Shown here: positions 40,171 to 51,158 of the stretch, in pieces
How the letters are laid out: each line of letters starts with the position of its first letter
Numbering within the stretch: the first letter of the stretch is position 1
Source: Caloramator sp. mosi_1
GTDB lineage: Bacteria; Bacillota; Clostridia; Clostridiales; Caloramatoraceae
Assembly (NCBI RefSeq): GCF_028622835.1
Contig: NZ_CP117677.1
Location: 992,001 to 1,056,000, forward strand
Length of the DNA: 64,000 bases
Reading direction: 5' to 3'
Translations under genes and position numbers: made by a program
Notes under the pieces: model-generated
The model's input: only the letters and a program-made list of their open reading frames with translations
Databases searched by the model: none
What the model was told of the DNA's origin: nothing

Positions 40171-40257
40171 CGATTAAAACTCTTCTTTTTTATTAACAAA
40201 TCTATATTATAATATTCTTTGTTATGCTTTAAAAATATAAAGGAAAGGGATCAAAAG

Positions 40258-41812
40258 ATGAGTATCTTAACTGTTAAAAACTTAAGCCACGGTTTTGGAG
40301 ACAGGGCAATATTTGAAGATGTTTCATTTAGACTTTTAAATGGTGAGCATATTGGACTTATTGGAGCAAACGGTGAAGGAAAATCAACTTTTATGAATAT
40401 TATTACAGGAAGATTAGAACCCGATGAAGGAACTATTGAATGGGCTAAAAGAGCACGTGTTGGGTACCTTGACCAACATACAGTTCTTCAAAAAGGACAA
40501 ACTATCCGCGACGTTTTAAAATCAGCCTTTAATTATTTATTTGAACTTGAAAAAGAATACAATGAAATTTGCGAAAAACTTGCAGAGGTTAGCCCTGAAG
40601 AAATGGAGGGCTTGCTTGAAGATATGGGTACAATTCAAGATATTTTAACCCATAATGACTTTTATATAATAGACGCAAAGGTTGAAGAAATTGCAAGAGG
40701 TCTTGGACTTACAGATATAGGACTTGAAAGAGACGTTAACGATTTAAGTGGTGGCCAAAGAACAAAGGTTTTACTTGCAAAGCTTCTTCTTGAAAAGCCC
40801 GATATACTTCTTTTAGACGAACCTACAAACTATCTTGACGAACAGCACATCGAATGGCTAAAGAAGTACCTGCAAGAGTATGAAAATGCATTTATTCTCA
40901 TAAGCCACGACATACCTTTCCTAAACAGCGTTGTTAATCTGATATATCATATGGAAAACAGACAACTTAACAGGTATGTCGGAAACTATGATGATTTTGT
41001 TAGGGTTTATGAGGCAAAGAAGCAACAATTAGAAGCTGCATATAAAAAACAACAACAGGAAATAGCAGAACTTAAGGATTTTATTGCCAGAAACAAGGCA
41101 AGAGTTGCCACAAGAAATATGGCTATGTCAAGGCAAAAAAGCTTGAAAAAATGGAGATTATAGAACTTGCAAAGGAGAAGCCAAAACCAGAATTTAATTT
41201 TAAGGAAGCAAGAACTTCTGGAAAGGTTTTATTTGAAACAAGAGATTTAGTAATAGGATATGATGCACCTCTATCAAAACCACTTAATCTAAGAATGGAA
41301 AGAGGACAAAAATTGCATTAGTTGGAGCAAATGGTCTTGGTAAGACAACGCTTTTAAAGAGCATATTAGGAGAAATTAAACCTTTATCAGGTGAAGTTGA
41401 ACTTGGAGATTATCTTCACATTGGATATTTTGAACAGGAGATAAGGGAAAATAACTACAACACTTGTATAGATGAAGTTTGGAATGAGTTTCCTTCATTT
41501 ACACAATACGAAATAAGAGCTGCTCTTGCAAAGTGCGGACTTACAACAAAGCAAATTGAAAGTAAGGTTTGCGTGCTAAGTGGAGGAGAACAGGCTAAGG
41601 TAAGACTATGTAAACTTATTAACAAAGAAACAAATTTCCTTGTATTAGACGAGCCAACAAACCACTTAGATGTTGATGCTAAAGAAGAACTTAAACGTGC
41701 ACTTAAGGAATATAAGGGAAGCATACTTCTAATATGCCACGAACCAGAATTTTACAGGGATATTGTAACAGATGTTTGGAACTGCGAAACTTGGACAACT
41801 AAGGTAGTATAG
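40258..41812 (+). CDS. ABC-F family ATPase (YkpA/YbiT-like)
   Basis: Soluble protein with two ABC domains, about 518 residues, of the ribosome-associated ABC-F class. First domain: Walker A LIGANGEGKST, signature DLSGGQRTKVLLAK, Walker B DILLLDEPTNYLD. The linker is the P-site tRNA motif (KKQQLEAAYKKQQQEI...RNKARVATRNMA). Second domain: GLGKTTLLK, LSGGEQAKVRL, LVLDEPTNHLD. ATG follows AGGAAAGGGATC, with a TATAAT at 40208-40213. Two breaks, near 41140 and 41310. The sequence after the stop is the core of a repeat also found at the end of two other genes. Confidence 0.93.
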
Positions 41813-41831
41813 TGCCACCCAGGTGAAATGT
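41811..41831 (+). repeat. core of 3'-end repeat, copy 1
   Basis: AGTGCCACCCAGGTGAAATG and one T, beginning on the second base of the ABC-F stop codon, in sense orientation. The same bases occur in the copies at 49974-50016 and 54725-54767 at the ends of other genes, again sense to the gene. Confidence 0.75.
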
Positions 41832-41893
41832 TACTTTTGTCATATTTTGTATTTTTGATTTGTATAGTTAAAACATAATTTTAAACTTAAGTT

Positions 41894-41922
41894 AAGGTTG
41901 TGATTTTTCACAGCCTTTTTGT
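41894..41922 (+). terminator. terminator of the ABC-F gene
   Basis: AAGGTTGTGA and TCACAGCCTT pair with one G-U, then TTTTGTTTT. Confidence 0.85.
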
Positions 41923-41987
41923 TTTAGACTCTTTTATTTTTTATATTTTTTAGTATACTAAAATTAAAATAATTCAAGGGTGATATT

Positions 41988-42182
41988 ATGATACAAAATA
42001 TAACAAACTCCTTTAATGCAAGTAATTGTCTTATGGCAAGCATAATAAAATCCAATTCACCAGAATTAAAGCAGGTTGGAAGTATATTTTATCTTCAACC
42101 TAAAGGAATACAGTTTGTTGGAGTTACAGCGTATATAACAGAGTATATAAGTATAGGAAATAATGTTAATGTATTAGCATAA
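41988..42182 (+). CDS. orphan small protein of unknown function
   Basis: 64 residues: MIQNITNSFNASNCLMASII...VGVTAYITEYISIGNNVNVLA. AAGGGTGATATT ribosome binding site, its own upstream terminator boundary and a strong downstream terminator, so it is an independent transcript. Asn/Ser/Ile-rich, one Cys, no signal peptide or membrane helix. It sits between the ABC-F and hydrogenase/Tat loci. No family recognised. Confidence 0.65.
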   Translation: MIQNITNSFNASNCLMASIIKSNSPELKQVGSIFYLQPKGIQFVGVTAYITEYISIGNNVNVLA

Positions 42183-42193
42183 GAAATAATATA

Positions 42194-42235
42194 ACCTCAA
42201 GTAATTATGTATTTTGATTACTTGAGGTATTTTTG
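42194..42235 (+). terminator. terminator of the orphan small gene
   Basis: ACCTCAAGTAAT and ATTACTTGAGGT form a 12-bp stem with an 11-base loop, then ATTTTTGC. Confidence 0.88.
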
Positions 42236-42334
42236 CAGTTATTCTAATTTTTTAGAATAAAAATATAACAATTTAATGTGAAATTATATATAACTTTAAC
42301 ATTCACTTTTATCTATGTTAAATGAATTGCATAA

Positions 42335-43049
42335 TTACTTTTGAATTTTATCAAAAATATATAAGCCAAATAACCCAATTTCATAAAGAAGAACCATTGG
42401 TAAAGCAACAAAACAAAGTGTAAATGCATCAGGTGTAGGAGTTATTACAGCTGTTATAACAAAAATAATAAATATAACAGTTCTTCTATGCCTTGACATC
42501 AATTGATAATTAATTAATCCTATCTTGGATAATAAAACCATTAATAAAGGCAATTCAAATATAGCACCAATTCCTAAAGTTAATAAAACAACAAACGAAA
42601 AATATTTATCTGCTGACAACATAGGTATTATGCTTTCATTACCAAAACTCAACAAATACTTCATAGTAATAGGTAAAATATAAACAAAAGAAAAATAAAT
42701 TCCCATTAGAAACAATAGAGTTCCTATAACTACAATCAAAGTGAAAATAATTTTTTCCTTTTTATATAATGCCGGCGAAAAAAATAATATAGTTTGAAAA
42801 AAATAACGGGCATAGATATTGAAATGCCAGCATATATAGCTACCTTTAACTTAACTAAAAATCCTTCTAGAGGAGTTATAAATATTAAGTCTACATGTGG
42901 CATTCCTCTTTTAAAAAAATGATGATTTCATCTGTTTTCAAAAATGCAATTATTGAAAGCAAAATAACTGATATAATACATATTATTAATCTTTTTCTCA
43001 GTTCATCTAAGTGCTCTAAAATTGACATCTCCTTAAGCTCATCAGTCAA
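42335..43049 (-). CDS. tatC: Sec-independent protein translocase TatC
   Basis: Polytopic core of the Tat receptor, about 238 residues. Starts MTDELKEMSILEHLDELRKR, where EHLDELRKR is the conserved cytoplasmic receptor motif; later LGIGAIFELPLLMVLLSKIG and VITPTPDAFTLCFVALPM are diagnostic. TTG start after GAGGGTGAG. Breaks at a T7 run near 42800 and around 42910. Last gene of the hydrogenase unit, so the Tat pair probably serves the hydrogenase small subunit. Confidence 0.92.
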
Positions 43050-43062
43050 TCAACTCACCCTC

Positions 43063-43230
43063 TTACTTTCCTTCTTCAGTTATTTCATTAGTAATGTCTC
43101 GTGCAGCTTTTTTAAATTCTTTTATTGCACTTCCTAAAGCTCTTCCGGCTTCAGGTAATTTTTTAGGCCCAAATACTAATAAGGCAATTACTAAAATAAC
43201 TAACAATTCTGATAAACCTAAACTTGGCAT
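43063..43230 (-). CDS. tatA: Sec-independent translocase subunit TatA
   Basis: Intact, 55 residues: MPSLGLSELLVILVIALLVFGPKKLPEAGRALG, quoted here as the short pieces ELLVILVIALLVFGP (membrane helix) and KKLPEAGRALGSAIKEFKK (amphipathic helix), then an acidic tail ending ITEEGK. The FGPKKLPE turn is the family signature. Start after AAGGGAG. 13 bases separate its stop from the tatC start. Confidence 0.95.
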   Translation of the reverse strand: MPSLGLSELLVILVIALLVFGPKKLPEAGRALGSAIKEFKKAARDITNEITEEGK

Positions 43231-43250
43231 ATTATTAACTCCCTTCTTTT

Positions 43251-43714
43251 TTAACCTAATATTATTTCATTTATCAAGTCTCTAGTACTATTTACAATTC
43301 TTTTAAACTCCTTGCTTATTTTGTTAGATAGTTCTAAAGAATAGCTTATTTCATAGGGCTCAATACCTATTATTGTTACCTCAGGATAAAAACCTATTAA
43401 GTTAGCTTGCTTTATAACATCTAATATTTGTACGTCATGTAGAGAAAGATTTTCTGTTTTGTAATCCTTCAATTCATTAGGTGTAATTTTATAAACTGTA
43501 CCTGGTTTATGTCCACCCCTCAAGCAGTCTATAATAATCACTTTTTATAATCTAAAAAGTAAGTCAGTAGATCAATTACCTGTGTTCCACCATCTACAAA
43601 TTCAACATTCATTTCATTACTATATTTTTTAATAAAACAATTAATAATATGAATCCCTATTCCGTCATCCTTTAGTAATATATTCCCTATCCCAATAGCA
43701 ACTGCTTGTTTCAT
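43251..43714 (-). CDS. [NiFe] hydrogenase maturation protease
   Basis: HyaD/HybD-type endopeptidase that trims the C-terminus of the large subunit after nickel insertion; about 154 residues. Shows AIGIGNILLKDDGIGIHI (GxGNxLxxDDG nickel-ligand region), FVDGGTQVIDLL and VTIIGIEPYEIS. One frame break near 43545. Its ATG overlaps the corrected large-subunit stop (ATGA). Confidence 0.9.
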
Positions 43715-45150
43715 AATATTACCCCGCTTGGATTTGGTGTTTGTACTATAAAATTTTTGCTTATTTTTTTGTTGGATTAATAACATGTACAGCACAAGCA
43801 GTACAAGGATCAAAGGAATGGACTATTCTTATAAGCTCTATTGGGTTATTAGCATCTTTTACTTCTACACCTATTAATGCCTTTTCTATTGGGCCTAATA
43901 CTCCTTTTGCATCTGTAGGTGATGCATTCCAACATGTTGGTGTTATAATCTGATAGTTGTCTATACTTCCATTTGAATACTTTATATAGTGTAGCAGTGC
44001 ACCTCTTGGAGCTTCTGTCAAACCTATTCCCTCACCTGAAACAAGTGTATGTAAAGAAGATGCGTAATCTACTGTGCCCGGAATTACTTGATCAATCCAT
44101 ACACTTAATGCTTGAGCAATTTTCTTGCTTTCAAGCATTCTTGCAATATGTCTATCCATTACAGATATACCTTTTCTATATTCTCCATTTATCCACATTC
44201 TAGCTAAAGGACCTGCTTCATACGGCTCATTTGCATATCTTGGAGCTTTTATCCAAGAATATGCGTTTTTCTTTGCATATTTACTTTTATGTCAGAATTT
44301 TTAAATCCAACATTACCTGTTCCTTCTAAATATGAATGTGTTGAGTCCTCAGTTATTTTATTTATATCGACTGAATAAAATTTGCCATTTATATATCTTC
44401 CTGCTCTAAATAACTTCTTTCCATCCTTTATATCTTCAATAGGAAAAACTCCATATGTGATAAAATTGCCATAGCCTTTTCCAATATTAAAATAATCTTT
44501 ATAAACAGATGCAATAATTTGAATATCATTATAATATTCATTATCAATAAAGTTTTTATTTCATTTAGTAATGACTTGTATTCATTTATTTCTTCTCTAG
44601 TTGGTTCTTTTGTAACTCCCCAGGCATAATAGACATTACGATGAGGTACTTTTCCAGAAAATATAGTAACCATTTGATGAGCTTTTCTTCTAATGTCTAG
44701 AGCTTTTATATAATTATTAAAAATCTGTTTGTTGTATTTTCTAGACAGACGAAGATCAGTTTCATATGTGGTTGCCCACAAAGATTTATCCGGACCTTTA
44801 ACATAATCTAACAAAGAAAGATGATAAAAATGCAAAATATGATCTGCTAAATAATTTCCACCTTGTATTAAATTTCTTAATAATCTTGCTTGGTTTCCTA
44901 TACGATACCCTACTGAATTCTCAATAGCTAAAGATGATGCGACTGCATGTGATACAGGACATAAACCACAAATTCTTTGAGTTATATGTACTGCATCTCT
45001 AGGATCTCGCCCCTTCAACAAACTTTCAAAACCTCTAAACATATTACCAGTACATTTAGCTTGTACAACTTTATTATTTTCTATTTCAACTTCTATTTTC
45101 ATATGTCCTTCCAAGCGTGTTATAGGATCTAGTTTAATTGTACTTGACAT
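43711..45150 (-). CDS. [NiFe] hydrogenase large subunit (uptake type)
   Basis: Nickel-iron catalytic subunit, about 480 residues. N-terminal nickel motif HITQRICGLCPVSHAVASS and C-terminal motif SFDPCTACAVHV with both Cys pairs. The plain frame stops seven codons after the His; adding one A to the A7 run gives a normal cleavable tail (INPTKKISKNFIVQTPNPSG) that ends exactly in an ATGA overlap with the protease gene. Breaks near 44565 and 44290 too. It lies 13 bases downstream of the small-subunit gene. Confidence 0.9.
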
Positions 45151-45163
45151 TATATCACCTTCT

Positions 45164-46103
45164 TTATCTATAAATTTTATTAAAAGGAAAGTTTATATTA
45201 CTACAACCAATACACATATTTCCTACTCCAAAACATCCCTTTCTATTTTCCCAGTCTGTACCCCAATATTTTGTATAACAAGTTACACGTGTTTGATCTT
45301 CTTTGCCTTTACATCCCATATTATCAAAGCAACAACCTACAACTCCTAACTTATTTGTCTTGGTTCTTCCCTTTAAAGGACAATTAGAAATATTATTTTC
45401 TTTATCATGTAGTTTTTTGAAGAATAATACAATGTAGGCCTTCTTAATGAATCTAACTGTAACTGGTTATCCATAATTAAATTCATTATTGTTCCTCCTA
45501 TTATGTATGGATGCACTGGACAACCTGGTAAATTTATAACTTTTGATTTATTGTTTTGTGACAACACATTTTCTACAGACATTACTCCTGTAATATTTGA
45601 ACCTGCTCCAGATACACCCTTAAAAGACGCACAGGTACCAACTGCTATTATATATTTTGCGTTATTAGCTAGCATTTTAACAGCCTCTAGAGCTGTTAAA
45701 GGTTTATTATCTTTTCTCCAATAATACAAAAGGCTCCATCCTCATAGGTTGGAATTCCACCCTCAATCACCAATATATATTGATTTGGATTATTATTTGA
45801 AATAGTTTGCATAACTTCAATAGCTCTATTACCATATTCAACCATTAATGTGGAATGGTACTTCAAAGTTAATTTTTCAAGCAACAACTCTTCTAAGTTA
45901 GGTGTACTATTAGGAACACTATTAATCATATTTAAAAATGATACAGTACATCCAGAGCAACCTGCAGCTTGAATCCACAAAACTGGCGTTGCTTCAATAG
46001 CTTCCATAGCATAAATTAATCTATCAATATCAGTTTTCTTTACAGCTAATGCTGTTGAAGATACCAAAACCCATTTTAAAAAATCACGTCGAGAAATTTT
46101 CAT
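45164..46103 (-). CDS. [NiFe] hydrogenase small subunit with Tat signal
   Basis: Iron-sulfur electron-relay subunit, about 313 residues. N-terminal twin-arginine signal ISRRDFLKWVLVSSTALAV; proximal cluster Cys in WIQAAGCSGCTVSF, VGTCASFKG and LPGCPVHP; distal/medial clusters in CPLKGRTKTN, CCFDNMGCKG, CYTKYWGTDW and GCFGVGNMCIGCSN. It ends FNKIYR with no C-terminal membrane anchor, unlike membrane-bound HyaA/HoxK forms. Breaks near 45720 and 45420. ATG after AAGGAGTGAT. The mature complex should be outside the membrane. Confidence 0.92.
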
Positions 46104-46120
46104 TTTATCACTCCTTTAAA

Positions 46121-46152
46121 GAGGCTGAATTATAAAATAATAATTCAGCCTT
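46121..46152. terminator. hairpin between the propeller and hydrogenase genes
   Basis: AGGCTGAATTAT and ATAATTCAGCCT form a 12-bp stem with an AAAAT-type loop. It follows the stop of the upstream minus-strand gene by about 20 bases and precedes the small-subunit start; TTTT on the plus side is stronger than the CTCTTT on the minus side, so it may attenuate only. Confidence 0.6.
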
Positions 46153-46171
46153 CGCATTTTTATTTCAAAAT

Positions 46172-48071
46172 TTACCTTTTTATTATTTTTTGTAATATAT
46201 CCTTTAACAAATTATTTAATGATGCACTTGTTATTATGTTTATTTTATTTGCTAATAAAACCCAAACTCCACATAAACCCAATATTCCTGTAGTTGAAAC
46301 AACTAATCCTTTTGGTGTTAAAACTTTTTGAATAATACTTTTAATTTTGATTTGTGTATTTTTTTGTTTTTAGTATCTTGCTTAAAAACTTCTTTTTCTT
46401 TTATCTCTTCTGTGTATGGAGTACTATTTTCATCAACAACAGTTTCTTCTATATTAGATTGTTGTTCATTTGAATCGTTATATGTTGATATATTATTCTG
46501 TTTAGTTAGTCTCACGATATTTTGTTTTACATTCTGATTATTGCTATTTTGAGTTTCTCTATCAGTTACATTATTAATTGTTTCATCTTTAATGATTTGT
46601 TTTTGAACCTCTTCTATATTTTCATCTTCTTTTTATTATCACTTGTTTCACTACTATTACTTTCAACTTCTGACTCATCTTCACTTTTTTCCTCTACTTC
46701 TTGAGATGTTTCCTTTGTTTCTTCTTGTTTTTGAACCTCTTCTATATTTTCATCTTCTCTTTTATTATCACTTGTTTCACTACTATTACTTTCAACTTCT
46801 GACTCATCTTCACTTTTTCCTCTACTTCTTGGGTATTACCATTTATATTATCATTTTCTTCAAATATAAACTCATTAATATCTTTTATTAACTCAAATCT
46901 ATTGTCATAGTTATACTCACTTGGCAAACTATATGTGTCATCTATCTCAGTATCTTCTTCTACTTTTTCATTATCTATTACTTCTTGTCCAACTTCAGAA
47001 TGATTGTTGTCTTTATTAGGTTCTTCTGTATTATTTTCTCTCTCTGTAACCTCTTCATTTATTGCTACTGGTTTTTGAATAATAGCCAAACCTTTATTAT
47101 GTGCAACTAAAAAACTTTCTTCACTTAAAGAATAACAAAAGTCAAAAAATCGCCTAACGTAGAATCTATATTATTGTATAACGGTTCAAAATTTAAATTT
47201 TTAAGTTGATATATTTGTTTTGCAGATTTTGAAATAGCATATAAATCTCCATTTAACACCAGCAATTTTCTTATGTCTCCACTTATTCCATTAACTTGTA
47301 CCCACGGATCATCCCCTAAAGCACTAGTTGTCCAAACACCATTATTCGTCCCTATATAAATTGTTGTATTTAATATTACAAAATCCCTAACCTCTCTTGC
47401 ATCACCACTTGGCAAACCATTTAAATCTTTAACTGGTTTCCAAACGCCTTCATCTTTGTGATATTTATATAAACCATTTTTATCTTTAGTGGAAGCATAT
47501 AATTCTCCATCTATATTCCAAATATTCCTAGATAAGAAATCAGTTTGATTTTTTATAGGCAAACCATTATTTATATTAGTCCAATTTTGTCCTTTATCAT
47601 ATGTAACATATATTCCTTGTTTATTTACATTTATGTAAATCGCTTCATCACTAATCACAATTGATTCAACGTTGTTATTTCCAATATTGTTTGGCAATAA
47701 TATTTCTGTACCTAAAATATTACTCCATGTATTACCTTCGTCAGTACTTTTATAAATTGCTCTATTACTATCTTTACTAGATAGCATATAAATTGCACCA
47801 TTATATTCAAATATACTTCTAACTTCTGGAATATCTTTTAGAGTGATATTCCATACATTATTACTTTTTATTGCAACACTTGATTTACCATCCTTTTTAC
47901 TAATTAAAATATAATTGTTATCTTTTGCATATATAAACTGGGCACCATCAAGACTATAAATATTATTCCATATATATTCTTGTGCTGATATTTTATAAGA
48001 TGGCATAATCAAAGACAAAAATATTATGGAAAAAATAATGTTTTTTAAAAAAACCTTATCTTATCAAACAT
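46172..48071 (-). CDS. secreted BNR/Vps10-like beta-propeller protein with acidic stalk and C-terminal membrane anchor
   Basis: About 633 residues. Signal peptide (NIIFSIIFLSLIMPSYKISA), then a propeller with Asp-box repeats (YKSTDEGNTWSNI, VTYDKGQNWTNI, TIYIGTNNGVWTTS). The middle is very rich in Glu, Asn and Ser with a tandem repeat encoding a 43-residue unit. The C-terminus is basic (NKKIHKSKLKVLFKK) and has a single membrane helix (GLVVSTTGILGLCGVWVLLA) before a short tail IIKR. AGGAGG 7 bases upstream of the ATG. Breaks in the T-run after the start, near 47110, 46830, 46635 and 46320. It is next to the hydrogenase genes on the same strand, but its partner or ligand is unknown. Confidence 0.72.
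46599..46831 (-). repeat. two tandem copies of a 129-bp coding repeat
   Basis: Two near-identical stretches of 105 bases (46599-46703 and 46727-46831) separated by a 23-base spacer. They encode EEVQKQ..., ENIEEVQ and SEDESEVESNSSETSDNK-type acidic blocks. They differ by two one-base length changes, both in runs, which break frame in the current sequence. Confidence 0.85.
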
Positions 48072-48657
48072 AAAAAACCTCCTTTTTATTTTTTCATATT
48101 TACTTAACACAATCGTTTTTAGATAGAGAGCTTACTTTTATTACTTTAAATATATAACTATTGATATTGATTTTCATTTTCACATCATAAATAATTTTAA
48201 CTCATAGGTTAATAAATGTCAACAAAATTTAGCTAACACTATAAAACTGTTAAAATTTATTATAATTTTCAACTTTAGCTTTGTTAGAGATTTTCAATTT
48301 CCAATGAATCCTTATGATATGCCAATTGTATACATAACTTTCCTAAATATAATCCCCTTGAAATTAAGATATTGACAGTTATATTTAATTGTATAAATAT
48401 ATCATAACACCTGTTTTGTGTTAAATTTGAAATTTGTATTTTCTAATAATTTATTTGTGTATATTTTAAAAAATATTTTGCATTATTTTAAATAAGAGTA
48501 ACTATTGTTTTAAAGTTCATAATTATAAAATTCATATTAAAAAATAATACAACCTTTAGCTTATATTCTATTTAACAACATCATACTAATATACTGGACA
48601 ATAATTATTTTTTGGTATGATTTAAATATACTAATTATTTTAAAAAGGAAGGTCGCT
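48072..48657. other. intergenic region, no gene seen
   Basis: 586 bases, very AT-rich, between divergent genes. I see no open frame with a ribosome binding site, no RNA gene and no repeat beyond short A/T runs. The AAAAAGGAAGGTCGCT ribosome binding site of the MFS gene is at the right edge and AGGAGG of the propeller gene at the left. It must hold two promoters; nothing else is supported. Confidence 0.5.
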
Positions 48658-49834
48658 ATGAAAAACAAAATTCGTTGGCTATATGTTGTTTTAGGAATAT
48701 TAATATTTATATGTCTTGGTACTGTATATTCTTGGAGTATTTTTAAAAAACCTCTGGAGAATGCTTTAAGCTTAAATTCTACCCAAAGTAATTTGCCCTT
48801 TATGACTTTCTTGGCCTTTTATGCCTTTTTGATGCCTGTAGGCGGAAAACTTATTTACAAATACTCACCTAAAGTTGTTCTAATAACAGGTAGCCTACTT
48901 GTTGCACTTGGCTGGATTGTTTCAGCATATAGTAAAAATATAGTTATGTTGACAATTGCATATGGCGTTATAGCGGGAAGTGGTGTAGGAATTGCTTATG
49001 GTGTTCCAATAGGAGTTGTATCCAGTTGGTTTTATGATAAGAAGGGGCTTGCACTCGGTGTGCTTTTATCTGGTTTTGGTATGTCCCCCTTTGTTACTGC
49101 TCCAATTGCAAAAATTAATCAACATCTATGGAGTTTTTACAACCTTTAAGATACTGGGACTTACATTCCTATTTATATTAATAACCTTATCGCTACCCTT
49201 TAGATTTCCTAATGAAGATATAGAAAATACTACAGAAGATATTAATTCAATATCTCCTCACGAAATGATTCGAGACAGTAAATTTTATATTTTGTGGACG
49301 TGTTTTGCAATTGCAACCTTTGTTGGCCTTATGATAATTGGCATTACAGGGCCTATTGGAGAAGACATAGTTGGTGTGTCATCATCTACTATGGCCTTCT
49401 ATGTTTCATTATTTTCTGTATTTAATGGTATAGGCAGACCTTTATTTGGGTATTTATCAGATAGACTTGGAACCTATAAGGTTATACTACTATCATACTC
49501 ACTTATATTCCTTGCTGCTATCTTGATATTGTTTTTTAAAGAAGGTAACTCATTAATATTTATTATATCCTTTATATTGTTCTGGATGAATTTTGGAGGA
49601 TGGTTGTCTATTGCACCAACCCTAACTTCTAAGCTTTTTGGCTCTAAGTATTATAGCCAAAATTACGGAATTGTATTTACTGCCTATGGAATTGGTGCTG
49701 TACTTGGCAATTTAACCTCCGGATTTGCTAAAGATATTTTTGGAAGCTATAAGTATGTATCATATCCAATATTAGTTTTAATATTGATTGGAATTATTAT
49801 ATCGAGATTTATGAATAAGCCGTCTAATATATAG
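48658..49834 (+). CDS. OFA-type MFS transporter (oxalate/formate antiporter family)
   Basis: Twelve-helix carrier, about 392 residues. N-terminus IRWLYVVLGILIFICLGTVYSWSIFKKPLE is quoted in parts: the GTVYSWSIF motif is typical of OFA proteins, followed by GSGVGIAYGVPIGVVSSWF and DKKGLALGVLLSGFG. The C-terminal half has NGIGRPLFGYLSDRLG. One break near 49145. Preceded by AAGGAAGG. Substrate likely a monocarboxylate or dicarboxylate; the family is mixed and the exact substrate cannot be read. Confidence 0.85.
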
Positions 49835-49857
49835 TTTTATTATATTGAAAATTAAAA

Positions 49858-49886
49858 GCAAGTGATATGAAGCTTATATCACTTGC
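49858..49886. terminator. bidirectional terminator between MFS and M20 peptidase genes
   Basis: GCAAGTGATAT and ATATCACTTGC form an 11-bp stem with a short loop; the minus-strand read then has TTTTAATTTT. A similar stem (CAAGTGATAG) is at 54626-54653, in the same relation to another copy of the 3'-end repeat. Confidence 0.8.
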
Positions 49887-49973
49887 CTAATATTTTTGGA
49901 GGTATAATTAAATAATTTATCTGACTAAATTTTAGAAATGTAACATTTGGGTAGAACTCTATGATTATATGTT

Positions 49974-50016
49974 TTTCCATTATATGGTTGCATTCACATT
50001 TCACCTGGGTGGCACT
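49974..50016 (-). repeat. 43-base 3'-end repeat, copy 2
   Basis: On the minus strand it runs AGTGCCACCCAGGTGAAATG then TGAATGCAACCATATAATGG and AAA. It starts within the TAG stop of the M20 peptidase gene and is sense to it. It differs from copy 3 by one base (C/T). Confidence 0.85.
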
Positions 50017-51116
50017 ATTTCATAAGTTCCACAACAAGTTTTGCTACGTCTATCATATCCTTTATATGAATATGTTCCTCTAATGTGTGGGGCTTTCTTT
50101 CTCCAATTCCTAAGTTTACTGCCTTTATACCATATTGATTTAATACATTTGTATCACTTCCACCGCCAGTTGATGAGGTATAGAACTTTAATCCTAAAGT
50201 TTCGCAGGCTTTTTAACTTTATTTACAACTTCATCATCTTCTTTTACATTAAAAGGACCGTACATTCTCTCAACGTCTATTTGTGCCTTAGCTCCAAACT
50301 TTTCACAGGCCTCTTCTATGCATTTAACCATATGCTTTGTTTGTGCATCTAACTTTTCTATATTTAAACTTCTTGCCTCTGCCTTAATTTCAACTTCAGG
50401 ACATACTATATTTGTAACTTGACCACCATTTATAACACCAACATTTGCTGTTGTTTCTTCATCTATTCTTAGTAGATTCATATTAGATATAGCGTGGGCA
50501 GCCACAACAATAGCACTTATTCCTTCCTCTGGTGCAACTCCAGCGTGGGCAGGTTTTCCTATAATCTTTGCTACTATCTTGTCCTGTGCAGGTCCCTTTA
50601 TTACAACTTGTCCTGGGTCTCCACCACTATCTAAAACATAAGCAGTCTTTGCCTTTACCTTTGAATAGTCTAAATTCTTAGCTCCAAACAGTCCGCCTTC
50701 TTCTGCAATCGTAAAGGCAAGTTCTATTGGACCGTGTTCAATTTTTTCTTCTTTTATGTGTTTTATTGCCTCTAATATACAAGCAATACCCGCTTTATTA
50801 TCTGCACCAAGCACTGTAGTTCCATCACTATATATTGTGTCGCCCTTTATAACAGGGTTTATATTTACACCTGGAGTTACTGTATCCATATGACAGCAGA
50901 AAAGAATAGGTTCTTTATCTAATGTACCTTCTAATTTAGCAATAATATTTCCTGTGTTTGAACCCACAACCTCTCCAGCATTATCTACATAAACAGATAG
51001 TCCAAGTTCCTCAAGTATAGCTTTAAGTTTTACTGCAAATTCACCTTCTTTTTTGTTTCACTTGAAATCTTAACCATTTCAATAAAACTTGAAACTAACC
51101 TTTCTTTATTAATCAT
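50015..51116 (-). CDS. M20-family peptidase T-like metallopeptidase
   Basis: Cytoplasmic zinc-dependent aminoacyl/peptide hydrolase, about 366 residues. Metal-binding motifs are LFCCHMDTVTPG (His, Asp), VLGADNKAGIA (bridging Asp), TIAEEGGLFGAKNL (Glu-Glu) and LDSGGDPG; a dimerisation-domain motif is GKPAHAGVAPEEGI and the C-terminal region has STGGGSDTN then HTLEEHIHI. ATG after GGAGGGA. Breaks near 51055 and 50215. It follows the AbgT-type carrier on the same strand, which suggests that imported peptides or aminobenzoyl-glutamate-like amides are hydrolysed. Confidence 0.92.
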
Positions 51117-51133
51117 AATATCCCTCCAATTAT

Positions 51134-51156
51134 AAAGGCACCACAGGGGTGCCTTT
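51134..51156 (-). terminator. terminator/attenuator between abgT and M20 genes
   Basis: AAAGGCACC and GGTGCCTTT form a 9-bp stem with a short loop. The minus-strand read then has TTATAATTGG, so read-through into the peptidase gene is possible. Confidence 0.75.
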
Positions 51157-51158
51157 TA

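Noticed and set aside
46599-46831. Repeats that look like a CRISPR or satellite array
   Set aside because: Only two units of 129 bp, in frame and coding for an acidic protein segment, so they are a coding repeat.
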